Part shown: piece by piece, positions 26,409 to 34,696 of the stretch
Position numbering within the stretch: position 1 is the first letter of the stretch
How the letters are laid out: each line of letters starts with the position of its first letter
DNA from: WTGU01 sp965242855
GTDB lineage: Bacteria; Pseudomonadota; Alphaproteobacteria; UBA828
Direction of reading: 5' to 3'
NCBI GenBank assembly: GCA_965242855.1
Contig: OZ251509.1
Location: 248,001-312,000 of the forward strand
DNA: 64,000 nucleotides
Notes under the pieces: generated by a model
Databases searched by the model: none
The model's input: the letters and a program-made list of their open reading frames with translations, nothing else
What the model was told of the DNA's origin: nothing
Made by a program: the position numbers and the translations under genes

Positions 26409-27320
26409 ATGGCCACGACGAAGGACATCCAGGTTTGCTTCAACCCCCATTTCGATTCCGTCTCGCTCTGGATCGGGTCGTTCGGCGGCGCCGATTCGCC
26501 CTGCGACATCTCGCGCGGCGTCTTCGCCGCGCGCCAGGGCGTGCCGCGTATCCTCGAAATGATGGAGCGCTACGGAATCAAGACCACCTGGGACATCACC
26601 GGTCATTCCATCGAGAGCTTCCCGAAGGAATCGGAAATGATCGTGAAATACGGCCACGAGCTGGGCGTGCACGGCTACACCCACGAGAACCCGCTCGCCA
26701 TGTCGCGCCAGCAAGAGGCCGACGTCCTCGACAAATGCGTCGAGCTGGTGACGGCGCTCTGCGGCGTGCGCCCGGTCGGCTACGTCGCTCCCTGGTGGGA
26801 GCTGAGCCCCAACACGATCGATCTGCTCCTGGAGCGCGGCTTCCTGTATGACCGAAGCCTCATGGAGGACGACTACACGCCGCACTACCTGCGCAAGGGC
26901 GATCGCTGGACCAAGATCGACTACACCAAGGACGCCAAGGACTGGATGAAGCCGTGGGTGCCGGGTGAGACGGTCGACCTCATCGAGCTACCGGCGAGCT
27001 GGTATCTCGACGACGCGCCGCCGATGATGTTCGTCAAAACCTTCCCCAACAGCCACGGCTGGGTCAATCCGCGGGATGTGGAGGACATCTGGCGCGACCA
27101 GTTCGACTGGGTGTACCGCCACTACGACTACGCGATCTACACCTGCGTGATCCATCCCGACTGCGCCGGCAAGCCCCAGGTGCTGATGATGCTGGAACGG
27201 CTTTTCGACCACATGTTGGCCCATTCGGGCGTGCGCATGGTCACGATGCGCGAGATGGCCGAGGACTTCCAACGCCGCCATCCCTTCGACGGCACCACCG
27301 GGGGTGCGGGAAGCGCTTAG
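26409..27320 (+). CDS. Polysaccharide deacetylase-family (NodB-fold) hydrolase
   Basis: The protein has 303 residues with no signal peptide, so it is probably cytosolic. The NodB-type metal region is recognisable: FNPHFDSVSLW early, TTWDITGHSIESFP, and ELGVHGYTHENPLAMS carrying the His-x3-His pair. A further segment reads GYVAPWWELSPNT. The family includes peptidoglycan and chitin deacetylases and cytosolic amide hydrolases such as PuuE allantoinase; the lack of an export signal favours the latter type. It is last in the ABC operon, 36 bp after the permease with GAGGGAGA as ribosome binding site, so it probably processes the imported compound. Confidence 0.82.
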   Translation: MATTKDIQVCFNPHFDSVSLWIGSFGGADSPCDISRGVFAARQGVPRILEMMERYGIKTTWDITGHSIESFPKESEMIVKYGHELGVHGYTHENPLAMSRQQEADVLDKCVELVTALCGVRPVGYVAPWWELSPNTIDLLLERGFLYDRSLMEDDYTPHYLRKGDRWTKIDYTKDAKDWMKPWVPGETVDLIELPASWYLDDAPPMMFVKTFPNSHGWVNPRDVEDIWRDQFDWVYRHYDYAIYTCVIHPDCAGKPQVLMMLERLFDHMLAHSGVRMVTMREMAEDFQRRHPFDGTTGGAGSA

Positions 27321-27745
27321 CCCGCCGAACGCCCGCGCCGGAACGGCACAGGAGAAAAGCGTCATCGTCGTCCGCCGTCAGGCATTCCCATGCTCAATCC
27401 GCACGGGAACACCGGCCCGCTTCACGCCCCGCTCGAACGATCGGTCCTCATATGTGGAAAGGCCGACGACGCGATATGCAGATACGCCGGCGCGGGGACC
27501 CTGGGCAGACGGTGAGTCGGCACCCTCGGTGAGTCGGCATCGAGTTGAAGCCGGCGTTCGTGGCTCTGATCGAACGGCGGCTGCGGGAAGCGTGATCCGC
27601 GAAGAGCTGATGACCCGGCTCGACAGGTTGTCGCCCGCGGCTGTCCGGTTCGTCGCACGGGTGGTGGACGCTCTCGTGACACCGCCCCGAGTCGACGTGC
27701 CCCCTCCGATCCATCCGAGAAACGCGGGTTGGCGTTCACTCCGCC
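27321..27745. other. Intergenic region with a CATATGTGG site and a possible gene remnant
   Basis: This is 425 bp between convergent units. TCCTCATATGTGGAAA (27445-27460) shares its core with the site before the ABC operon. CGGTGAGTCGGCA is repeated twice around 27510-27540. From about 27592 to 27690, one plus-strand frame encodes an amphipathic stretch (ELMTRLDRLSPAAVRFVARV) that looks like a helix from a lost protein, without start or domain. I see no complete gene. Confidence 0.4.
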
Positions 27746-28078
27746 TCATTCCGGGGCGGTGCGGCGGAGGGCGGTGAGCAGGGCCGGGTCGAGCGGGTCA
27801 AGCGGCCGCCCCGCGATCTCCTCAGCCGCCGCCCAGATGCCGGGCATATGCGCGACGACGGCGGTGCGGCCCGAACGGCCGCGCACAACGTACTGGCTGC
27901 CGGCCCAGTCCGCCGCCGCGCAGCCGTAATGATCGAGGATGCGGTCGATCAGCGCGGCGCGGCGGAGGCGCCCGAGATAGCGCGGCCGCCCGCTCTCGGC
28001 CTCCGCCGTCCGGCCCGCGTCGGTGCCCGCTTCCGTCCAGTGCGTCTCGCCGGACAGCATGGCGCAGAACGCACACAT
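27746..28078 (-). CDS. Small conserved-looking Cys/Trp protein of unknown function
   Basis: The protein has 110 residues. It begins MCAFCAMLSGETHWTEAG, with a CxxC that could bind a metal, followed by an Arg-rich helical region with YLGRLRRAALIDRILDHYG and a C-terminal helix. I recall similar short proteins with an N-terminal CxxC and HWT/HWS motif in alphaproteobacteria, but no function. It lies 39 bp downstream of the C45 hydrolase gene on the same strand and is probably cotranscribed. Confidence 0.7.
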   Translation of the reverse strand: MCAFCAMLSGETHWTEAGTDAGRTAEAESGRPRYLGRLRRAALIDRILDHYGCAAADWAGSQYVVRGRSGRTAVVAHMPGIWAAAEEIAGRPLDPLDPALLTALRRTAPE

Positions 28079-28117
28079 GGCGTCCGCCTTTCCGGCTCCG
28101 CACCCCGCGGGCGGTGC

Positions 28118-29209
28118 TCAGGCGGCCAGAGGATACGCCTCGTACTCCGACCGGCAGGGCTGCGTGTCGGTGATGTGGAGCGTGCGCTGCTTCAGCGAAA
28201 TCATGATCGAATGGTTGCTTTGCAGGCGCAGCGTCTCCGCCTCTTCCTCGTCGTAATGTGCGCAGATCGAGTGCGGGTGGGAGAAGTGGTCGCCCATCGC
28301 CGATTTGATGACCTCCACGTCCAGCTCCTGCGACTGGCGCAGCAGGCGATCGAGGCGGACATGGCGATACATGGTGTTGGGCCACAGCCTCACCACCTCC
28401 GACTCGACGTCGAGTTCGCAGAAATGATTGGAGTGGGTCAGGAGCCCGTCCTCCGGATAGATGAACGCCTCCTTGTCGGGGCTGGTCTCGATGTCGATGG
28501 CGATGCCGTCCTCGTGGGCGATCAGGAAGTTCATGGACACCGATCGGTTGGTGCCGCAGACGCCGAGAATCGCTTCCTGCATGTTGCGGGCGTTGAGGAC
28601 GTCCCGCACCCGCATCCGGTAGGGCTTTTCGTACTCGTATTTGCCGTCTTCCGGCGTCAGCAGCGCGTTGATGACCACGCCGATGCCGTTCTCGTTGACC
28701 CCCTGGAGGCCACCGATGGTGCCGACCTCGCCGATATGGATGAAGTCCGGCCCGTCGTCCCGTCGCACCCGCGAGACGACGGTGTTGATGTCCTTCACCC
28801 AGTCCCAGTTCTGGCCGATCATGGTGTCGCCGGTCTTCGAACGCTCGGGCAGCACCGCGAAGGACGTGCAGGCGTCGAGCGCGGTGGGCTGGAACTGCGC
28901 CTGCGCGTCGCTCTTCATCATGTTGACGAGCATCTCGTATCGGACGTTGAGCAGTGTGATCTCTTCGAGGCTGCGCCCGGAGCCCTCGACCACGCCGTCG
29001 ATCTCCTCCCAGAAGATCGGGTCCTTCGGCCGGAGCGCCTCGGCCCACTTCGCCGATTCGGCCATCAGCGCGTCGCGCCCGAAGCCGAGGATCTCGAAGC
29101 GTTTGAGGTAGCGTTCGAGGTTCTCGCCGATCTGCGTCGACATCGTCTCGCCGTGGACGAGGCCGCGATTCCTGGGATCGCCTGTCAGATTCAGCACGGG
29201 TTTGGTCAT
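28118..29209 (-). CDS. C45-family autoproteolytic acyltransferase/hydrolase
   Basis: The protein has 363 residues from ATG 29209, which has AGGAGA 7 nt upstream; the frame stays open further upstream without coding character. It belongs to the Ntn-hydrolase superfamily, C45 group (isopenicillin-N acyltransferase, dihydroceramidase-like). Cys114 in ALDACTSFAV is the expected autocleavage point and nucleophile. The following GQNWDWV and GGLQGVNENGIGV motifs match the active-site scaffold. It would hydrolyse or transfer an acyl group on an amide. No signal peptide is seen. Immediate partners are the small CxxC protein downstream and, further upstream, an EEP hydrolase. Confidence 0.85.
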   Translation of the reverse strand: MTKPVLNLTGDPRNRGLVHGETMSTQIGENLERYLKRFEILGFGRDALMAESAKWAEALRPKDPIFWEEIDGVVEGSGRSLEEITLLNVRYEMLVNMMKSDAQAQFQPTALDACTSFAVLPERSKTGDTMIGQNWDWVKDINTVVSRVRRDDGPDFIHIGEVGTIGGLQGVNENGIGVVINALLTPEDGKYEYEKPYRMRVRDVLNARNMQEAILGVCGTNRSVSMNFLIAHEDGIAIDIETSPDKEAFIYPEDGLLTHSNHFCELDVESEVVRLWPNTMYRHVRLDRLLRQSQELDVEVIKSAMGDHFSHPHSICAHYDEEEAETLRLQSNHSIMISLKQRTLHITDTQPCRSEYEAYPLAA

Positions 29210-29360
29210 GGCTCGTCTCCTGTGCGGCCGGGCGGACCGCCCAGCCTCCGACATAAAGCCTAGCCCACCGGCCGGCCGAAGAGAAGGTGGAACGGCGCGC
29301 ATCGGCCCGCATTCCTCTCCGCTGCGCCGGCCTTTGCGGGCAGGTTGTGAGAGCGCCAGG

Positions 29361-30206
29361 CTATGCCGTCCCCAGTTCGACGAGAAGGCCGTAATGATCC
29401 GAAATCGGCACCGTTTCGCCGCCGGGGAGCGGCACGGTACGTGCGCGCAGGACGGTGCGCGCACGGACGACGGAGACGGGCGCGCCGCGGCCCGGCCGGA
29501 CGAAAATACGGTCCACGCGACGGGCTGCGCGGGTCGCCTTGCCGCGGTTGAGCGGGTTCATCGGGTCCCAGGTGCCGCCCGCTCCGGAGGGGTCGGGCGG
29601 GCCGGCCGCGTCCGTGAAACCGGCCTCCACCGGCGGCGGAGAATCGCTGTTGAAGTCACCGGCGAGCACGACGGGGCCCGCGAACGCGCGGCCCGCGAGG
29701 GATACGACCTCCGCGATCTGCGCGCGCTGGCAGGCGCCGGCGCGGTGCCGGTCGCGCGACCAGGCGCCGCCGGCGGTGACGTGGAGATTGACGATCCGCC
29801 AGGGGCCGAGACCGGGCGGCCGCACCGTGCAGCAGACCGCGCCACGCGGGCCGAACAGGCCCTCGTCGAGGGTCTGCCGGGCGAAGGACGTGCAGGACGC
29901 CGCCTCGACCGGATGGCGCGAAAGCGTCAGCAGGCCGGTGCCGTAGAACCGGCTGTCCTCGGCGATGCCGGCGGCATGGGGATGGCTGGCGCCGAGTTCC
30001 GCCGCAAGCCGCCTCTTGGCGCGGCCCGGGATCAGCTCTTGCAGAAGAACGATATCGGCGTCGAGCGCGCGCAGGGCGGACGCGAGATGCGCGGCGCGGG
30101 CGTTGACATGCGGCACGTCGCTGTAGAGGGAAAGGCCGAACAGGCGGATGCGGGTGAGGCCGGTGTTCAGGGTCAGGATGCGCAGCACGGGCGGCGCGCC
30201 CGCCAT
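29361..30206 (-). CDS. Endonuclease/exonuclease/phosphatase (EEP) family hydrolase
   Basis: The protein has 281 residues. EEP fold landmarks are RILTLNTGL at the start, DADIVLLQEL (metal Glu), WRIVNLHVTAGG (catalytic His), VVLAGDFNSDSPPP (Asp-x-Asn) and the terminal ISDHYGLLVEL (Asp-His). It is a Mg-dependent phosphodiesterase; DNA, nucleotide and phospholipid (sphingomyelinase-like) substrates all occur in the family. It sits 5 bp after the monooxygenase stop on the same strand. There is no signal peptide. Confidence 0.85.
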   Translation of the reverse strand: MAGAPPVLRILTLNTGLTRIRLFGLSLYSDVPHVNARAAHLASALRALDADIVLLQELIPGRAKRRLAAELGASHPHAAGIAEDSRFYGTGLLTLSRHPVEAASCTSFARQTLDEGLFGPRGAVCCTVRPPGLGPWRIVNLHVTAGGAWSRDRHRAGACQRAQIAEVVSLAGRAFAGPVVLAGDFNSDSPPPVEAGFTDAAGPPDPSGAGGTWDPMNPLNRGKATRAARRVDRIFVRPGRGAPVSVVRARTVLRARTVPLPGGETVPISDHYGLLVELGTA

Positions 30207-30211
30207 CCGCT

Positions 30212-32191
30212 CTAACGGAAGGCGAAGTCGGCGGGGTCGAGCTCGGCCGTCATCCGCCAGTAATCGACCAAGCGCCAGGGCGAGTTGGCGAACACCCGCC
30301 CGCGTCCGTTCCTGTACCAGTTGCCCATGCCGGGGTGGCTCCAGACCATGCCTTCGTGGGCGCGGTCGACGCGGTCGTTGTAAGCGTCGTGCACCTCCTG
30401 GCGGCACTCCATGGACGCCCGGCCGGTCTCGATCAACTCGCGCAGGCAACGCAGGGCATAGCGCACCTGGCACTCGGTGTGGAAGATCGCGCTGCCCCCG
30501 TGCCCGAGATTGGTGTTGGGGCCGTAGAGGACGAAGAAGTTGGGAAAGCCCGGGACGGCGATGCCGAGATAGGCTCTGGGGTCGTCCTCGCCCCAAAGCG
30601 CGCGGAGGCGGCGCCCACCCCGGCCCGCGACCTCCATCGGCCACAACATGCGGGCGGCGTGAAACCCGGTGGCCAGCACGAGGACGTCCGCCCGGTGCGC
30701 GGCGCCGTCCTCGGTGACGACGGAATCGGGCGTAATCCGCGCGATCTGCTCCGTCACCAACGCGACGTTTTCGCGCTTGAGCGTCCGGTACCAGTGGTTG
30801 TCGATCAGGATACGCTTGCCGTAGGGCGGATAGTCGGGGACGACCTTCGCCAGGAGCGCGGGATCGTCGCCGATCTCCCGGGTCAGCCATTTGAGGATGC
30901 TCCGGCGATGGCGTTCGTTGACCGCGTTGACCGAACGCTCCGGGTGCGACCAGGCCGGGTCGATCTGCAAGGCCTCGTGGATGCCGTCGGCGAAACCCCA
31001 GAACAGGGTGAAGCGATACCATTTGGCGTAATAGGGCAGGTGCCGGAGGACCCATTTCGTGCCCTCGCCGACCGAGCGGTGGTAGTTCGGGTTCCGCACC
31101 ACCCAGTGGGGGGAGCGCTGGAAGATCGTGAGCCGCCCGACATGCGGCGCGATCGTCGGCGCGACCTGCATTCCGCTGGCGCCGGTGCCGATCATCGCCA
31201 CGTTCTTGCCGTGGAGGTCGTGTTCATGCTCCCAGCAGCCGGTGTGGAAGGCGGGGCCGCGGAACGTGTCCAGCCCCGGAATCGACGGCAGCTTCGGCCG
31301 GTTGAGCTGGCCCACCGCGCAGAGGACGGCGTTCGCCCGCGCGCCGCGCTCGACACCGTCCGGTCCGCGAACCACGAGGCGCCACAGGGCTTCCGCCTCG
31401 TCCCAGGCGGCGGACACGACCTCCGTGCGGAAGTGGATCGACGGCCTGACGCCATAGGAGTCGGCGCAGCCCTCGAAATAGGCCTGGAGCGCGTCGCGCT
31501 TGGAATAGAAATCGGGCCAGCCATGGTTGGGCGCGAAGGAATAGGAATAAAAATGGTTCGGCGTATCGACGCCGCAGCCGGGGTAACGGTTCTCGTGCCA
31601 AGTGCCGCCCACCGTGTCGTTCTTCTCGAAGACCTCGAACGGGATCCCCGCCTCGCGCAGGCGGATCGCGGCGCAGAGCCCGGACATGCCGGCGCCGACG
31701 ACGGCGACCTTGAAGCCTGCGCGCAACCGCCGCGGCGGCGCTGCGCGCCAGGAGATGCCTCGCGGGTCCCGATCCTCGAGGGCCATCTCCTCCAGCATCA
31801 TCGGGACGTATTCCTCCGGCACCGTTTCGCCGACGCACACGCTCATCATCCGGCGCAGCAGCGGCGCGGACGGAACGCGGCGCAGGGAGCGACCCTCGGC
31901 GGCGCAGGCCTCGATGACCTCGACCAGCCGCGCGCGCACGGCGCGCTGCCGTTCCTCCGGCACATGGTGCGCGTAGTCCCACGGGCCGGTAAGGTAGGGA
32001 GTGAATTCGTCGAGCAGCGCCTCATCGCCGGTGAGCTGCACGAGCACCATCAGGAGTGGCCCGATGTCGGCGTCGTCGAGCGCGGCGCGCAGGCGTTCGT
32101 CATCGGCGACGAGCATGCGTGCGGACCAAGCCGCCTGCGCTTCCGGTCGATGCGCGTCGTCGCAGGCGTCTCGAAGGCGGGCGGTGTTCAT
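30212..32191 (-). CDS. Flavin-containing Baeyer-Villiger-type monooxygenase with N-terminal extension
   Basis: The protein has 659 residues. From about residue 155 it is a class B flavoprotein monooxygenase: FAD site VAVVGAGMSGLCAAIRL, then VGGTWHENRYPGCGVDTPNH. The Baeyer-Villiger-like fingerprint is FRGPAFHTGCWE, and the NADPH site is VAMIGTGASGMQVAPTIA. It would insert oxygen into ketones or hydroxylate using NADPH and O2. The first about 150 residues are mostly helical and not part of the catalytic fold; such extensions occur in a subgroup of these enzymes. It is upstream of and probably cotranscribed with the EEP hydrolase, and divergent from the enolase-superfamily gene. Confidence 0.9.
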   Translation of the reverse strand: MNTARLRDACDDAHRPEAQAAWSARMLVADDERLRAALDDADIGPLLMVLVQLTGDEALLDEFTPYLTGPWDYAHHVPEERQRAVRARLVEVIEACAAEGRSLRRVPSAPLLRRMMSVCVGETVPEEYVPMMLEEMALEDRDPRGISWRAAPPRRLRAGFKVAVVGAGMSGLCAAIRLREAGIPFEVFEKNDTVGGTWHENRYPGCGVDTPNHFYSYSFAPNHGWPDFYSKRDALQAYFEGCADSYGVRPSIHFRTEVVSAAWDEAEALWRLVVRGPDGVERGARANAVLCAVGQLNRPKLPSIPGLDTFRGPAFHTGCWEHEHDLHGKNVAMIGTGASGMQVAPTIAPHVGRLTIFQRSPHWVVRNPNYHRSVGEGTKWVLRHLPYYAKWYRFTLFWGFADGIHEALQIDPAWSHPERSVNAVNERHRRSILKWLTREIGDDPALLAKVVPDYPPYGKRILIDNHWYRTLKRENVALVTEQIARITPDSVVTEDGAAHRADVLVLATGFHAARMLWPMEVAGRGGRRLRALWGEDDPRAYLGIAVPGFPNFFVLYGPNTNLGHGGSAIFHTECQVRYALRCLRELIETGRASMECRQEVHDAYNDRVDRAHEGMVWSHPGMGNWYRNGRGRVFANSPWRLVDYWRMTAELDPADFAFR

Positions 32192-32286
32192 CGCTGGCCG
32201 GCGGCGGGGAGGGTTTCCGTTTCCGCAACGATCTTATCGGACAGTCGGCGCCGGCGACAGCCGGCCGCGGGCGGGGAGCGCGGGTG

Positions 32287-33417
32287 ATGAGATCCGGTGA
32301 TCTCGCCATCGCCCGCGTCCGTGCCTATGCCGTGACGCCGGCGGACGCCCCGCCGGTGCGCTTCTCCGGCCGCGACGCGCCGCGCAAGGTGACCATGGAG
32401 GTCGTGCGCCTGACCCTCGCGGGCGGCCGGGAGGGCACGGCCTCGTTCCTCGGCGGCTGGCGGGACTGGGAGGAGGGCGGCGTCGTCCGCGACGTCGGCC
32501 GGATCGCCGGTTCCGTGCTCGGCGAATCCGCCGCCGCGCGCGCCGCGTTGACGGAGGCGCTGTTGGCGCGGGCGGGCGCCGGTCCCTGGCCGGCCGTCTC
32601 GATGATCGACTGCGCCATGTGGGACGCCTATGCGCGCACGGTCGGGCAGCCGTTATGGCGGCTTCTCGGCGGCGCGCGCCCGCGCATTCCGGCCTACGCC
32701 AGCACGCCGGCCCATGCGACGATGGCGGAATATCTGGCCGACGCGCGGCGCCTCGCGGCCATGGGCTACCGGGCCGTCAAGTTCCACATGAAGGGCGACC
32801 CCACCTTCGATCTCGACATGGCGCAAGCGGTGGCCGAGGCGGACACCGCCGGGCTGCGCTTCATGGTCGATCTGGAGCAGGGTTACGGCTTCGACGACGC
32901 CGTCCGGCTGGGCGAGGCGTTGAGCCGTCTGCCTTTCGACTGGATGGAGGCGCCGCTGCCCGATACCGATCTCGACGCCTACGCGGCGCTCAACGAGGCG
33001 GTGAAGATCGACATTCTGCCGGCCGGCAACGCGCTGGTCGGGCTGGAGAACTGGGCCCGGGGCCTGCGCCGCGGCGCCTGGTCCCGGCTCCGCTGCGACG
33101 CCTGCAACGCCGGCGGCGTGACCACCGTCGTGAAGGCGACGGGGCTGGCCCGCGCCATGGGCGTGCCGGCGGAAATCCAGTCGTTCGGGTTCCAGCCGGC
33201 CCAGCGCGTCAACCTGCATGTGATGCTGGGGACGGGCGGCTGCACCTGGTTCGAGCGCCCCGAACCCCACGCGCCTTACGAACACGGCGCGCGCGGGCCC
33301 CTGGCGCTCGACGCCCAGGGATGCGTGCGCGCGGGCGAAGGCCCCGGCCTCGGCCTGGAGATGGACTGGGCCGCGCTCGAGGCCGAGGCGTTCGCCGTCT
33401 TCGACAGCGCCGCGTGA
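32287..33417 (+). CDS. Enolase-superfamily (mandelate racemase/muconate lactonizing-like) protein with altered metal site
   Basis: The protein has 376 residues. It has an N-terminal capping domain and a barrel domain with DCAMWDAYARTVGQPLWRLL. The base motif AVKFHMKGD places Lys165 and His167 where this superfamily has KxK or KxH. Metal ligands one and two are present (Asp195 in FMVDLEQGY, Glu221 in DWMEAPLPD). The third position, normally Glu or Asp in a PxxxGE-like motif, reads PAGNAL with Asn248. The RCDACNAGGVTTV segment has the expected later acidic residue. It may be an atypical acid-sugar dehydratase or racemase, or a non-catalytic member. It is divergent from the monooxygenase. Confidence 0.82.
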   Translation: MRSGDLAIARVRAYAVTPADAPPVRFSGRDAPRKVTMEVVRLTLAGGREGTASFLGGWRDWEEGGVVRDVGRIAGSVLGESAAARAALTEALLARAGAGPWPAVSMIDCAMWDAYARTVGQPLWRLLGGARPRIPAYASTPAHATMAEYLADARRLAAMGYRAVKFHMKGDPTFDLDMAQAVAEADTAGLRFMVDLEQGYGFDDAVRLGEALSRLPFDWMEAPLPDTDLDAYAALNEAVKIDILPAGNALVGLENWARGLRRGAWSRLRCDACNAGGVTTVVKATGLARAMGVPAEIQSFGFQPAQRVNLHVMLGTGGCTWFERPEPHAPYEHGARGPLALDAQGCVRAGEGPGLGLEMDWAALEAEAFAVFDSAA

Positions 33418-33691
33418 GCGCGATGGTTCAGGGACGCGGCGCGGCGGCGGGCACCACGCCATCTTCCCGGTGTTCCCGCAACGCTGCGCGCGCAGGCTCG
33501 CCGCGCCAGCGTTCAAAACGGGCGAGGCGGATGTGGGCAGCCGAAAGTCGTGAGCACAACAAAGTGCGGTGCGAAACGGTCGCAACGGCGAGAAGTCGTG
33601 ATCAATTTGCCCGCCAGCGGCGGCGCGGGGGAGTAGCGGAGGGGGTTGCCGTGCGCGTCGTAGTCATAGGCGCGGGGCGGCCCCCTTCCGG

Positions 33692-33713
33692 CCTCCCCCT
33701 GCCAGGGGGGAGG
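33692..33713. repeat. REP-like palindrome in the gene-poor interval
   Basis: The 22-bp imperfect palindrome starts CCTCCCCCTGCCAGG and has CCTCCCC/GGGGAGG-type arms. CCCCTGCCAGGGG-like palindromes are common dispersed intergenic elements in alphaproteobacteria. It sits in a 1.28-kb stretch (33418-34696) without an intact gene. Confidence 0.5.
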
Positions 33714-33757
33714 AGTCTGAACGGGGTGCCGAGGCGGGGGCGCGGCCCGGAGTGCGG

Positions 33758-34060
33758 TCACAGCTCCATCTCCCGCCGCCTGTCGATCTGGAGGCGGCGG
33801 TCTGCCGTCGCCCGCGGGTCGGAATCGGGGCGGAGGAACATCAGCTCCTTGTCGGCGGTGGCGTCGAGCTCGGCACGGGGGACAACCCTTCCAGCTGGCG
33901 CGGCCTTTCATCTGCGTGCGCCGCGGGGCGCCGCAGCGCACGCAGATGCGGATGGCCCGGTCCCCGTCGTGGACGCGCCTGTCGCAGCCGGCGGTGACGC
34001 AGAGTCGGCCGCTCCAGACCGCCGCCCGCCGGTCGCGGACCAGGATGGAGCGGATGAGGG
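33758..34060 (-). pseudogene. Possible decayed zinc-ribbon protein (frameshifted remnant)
   Basis: On the minus strand, one frame encodes LCVTAGC ... ICVRCGAPRRTQMKGR ... KGCPPC, which has the look of paired zinc-binding cysteines. The reading then continues sensibly only after a +1 shift as AELDATADKELMFLRPDSD to the stop at 33758-33760. Codon use is strongly G/C-ending in both pieces. No start is visible, and the 5' end runs into the opposite-strand barrel remnant. Part of the Cys region lies in a long hairpin. I read it as a broken gene; identity unknown. Confidence 0.35.
33909..33948. repeat. Long hairpin: 18-bp inverted arms with one mismatch
   Basis: The left arm starts CATCTGCGTGCG (33909-33926) and the right arm ends CGCACGCAGATG (33931-33948); the loop is 4 nt (GGCG). 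It has no T-tract, so it is not a typical terminator. It sits inside the decayed zinc-ribbon remnant. Confidence 0.65.
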
Positions 34061-34358
34061 CGCGGGCGGTGCGTTGCGGCTGGATATGGGCGGCAACGGT
34101 CGTGGGCTGTCGTTGAGCCTCCTGCCCTCGTGGGGTGCTGTGGAGAGCGGCCTTTCGCGTCTGTGGCAAGAGGGCGTGACGGCCCGCGCGCCCGGCGCGG
34201 CGCCGGCGGCGGCGCGCCTGGATGCAGAGTTGGGGTACGGCTTCGGGGTGCTCGGTGGGTCCGGAGTGGCGACGCCCTATGTGGGCTTCGGGCTGGAGGA
34301 AGGGGACGCGCGCCGCTACCGGGTGGGCACCCGTCTGGGCCTGGGCATCAAGTGGTAA
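34047..34358 (+). pseudogene. Remnant of a second autotransporter beta-barrel
   Basis: The 104 codons show alternating amphipathic strands of an outer-membrane barrel: GGALRLDMGGNGRGLSLSLL, WGAVESGLSRLW, RLDAELGYGFGVLGG and TPYVGFGLEEGDARRYRVG. It ends LGLGIKW and a stop. This matches the last strands of the autotransporter-barrel class that usually ends ..GLMLRW. No passenger, signal peptide or start exists, and upstream sequence changes character near 34047. It is not a copy of the barrel at 9911-10702, whose strand sequence is different. Confidence 0.6.
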
Positions 34359-34696
34359 GGCAGCGCCGGCCGCCTCCGCTGTCAGAGGGGAGGCGCGTGA
34401 AGTGATCCCCCGTCAGATCGAAAACCACGGGCTGGCGACCATCGCCGCGTGGTGAGCGAACGCCGCCGGCAACCCCGCGAAGGGAGCGGCCGCGCGGGGA
34501 GCGCGCCGGGGCGAGCCATCGGCGGGGCGGCCATGGCGTCGCCCAGGGCTCCGATATGCGATTGCCCCGGGTGGCCCGGCAGAAATGCTTGAACGGCCGG
34601 CTGTTGCGACGCACCATGGCGAGGACGGAAGACGAGATCGGCTTGGCCCTCGAGCGCGCGTGAGCGGGCGCGCGCCTTCGCCCACGGAGAGCAGCC

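Noticed and set aside
27592..27690. Possible small gene encoding an amphipathic helix
   Set aside because: No start, no ribosome binding site and no domain; kept only as a remnant in the intergenic description.
33418..34696. Insertion sequence or transposase in the gene-poor interval
   Set aside because: No transposase motif (DDE or HUH) or flanking inverted repeats seen on either strand; only remnants and palindromes.
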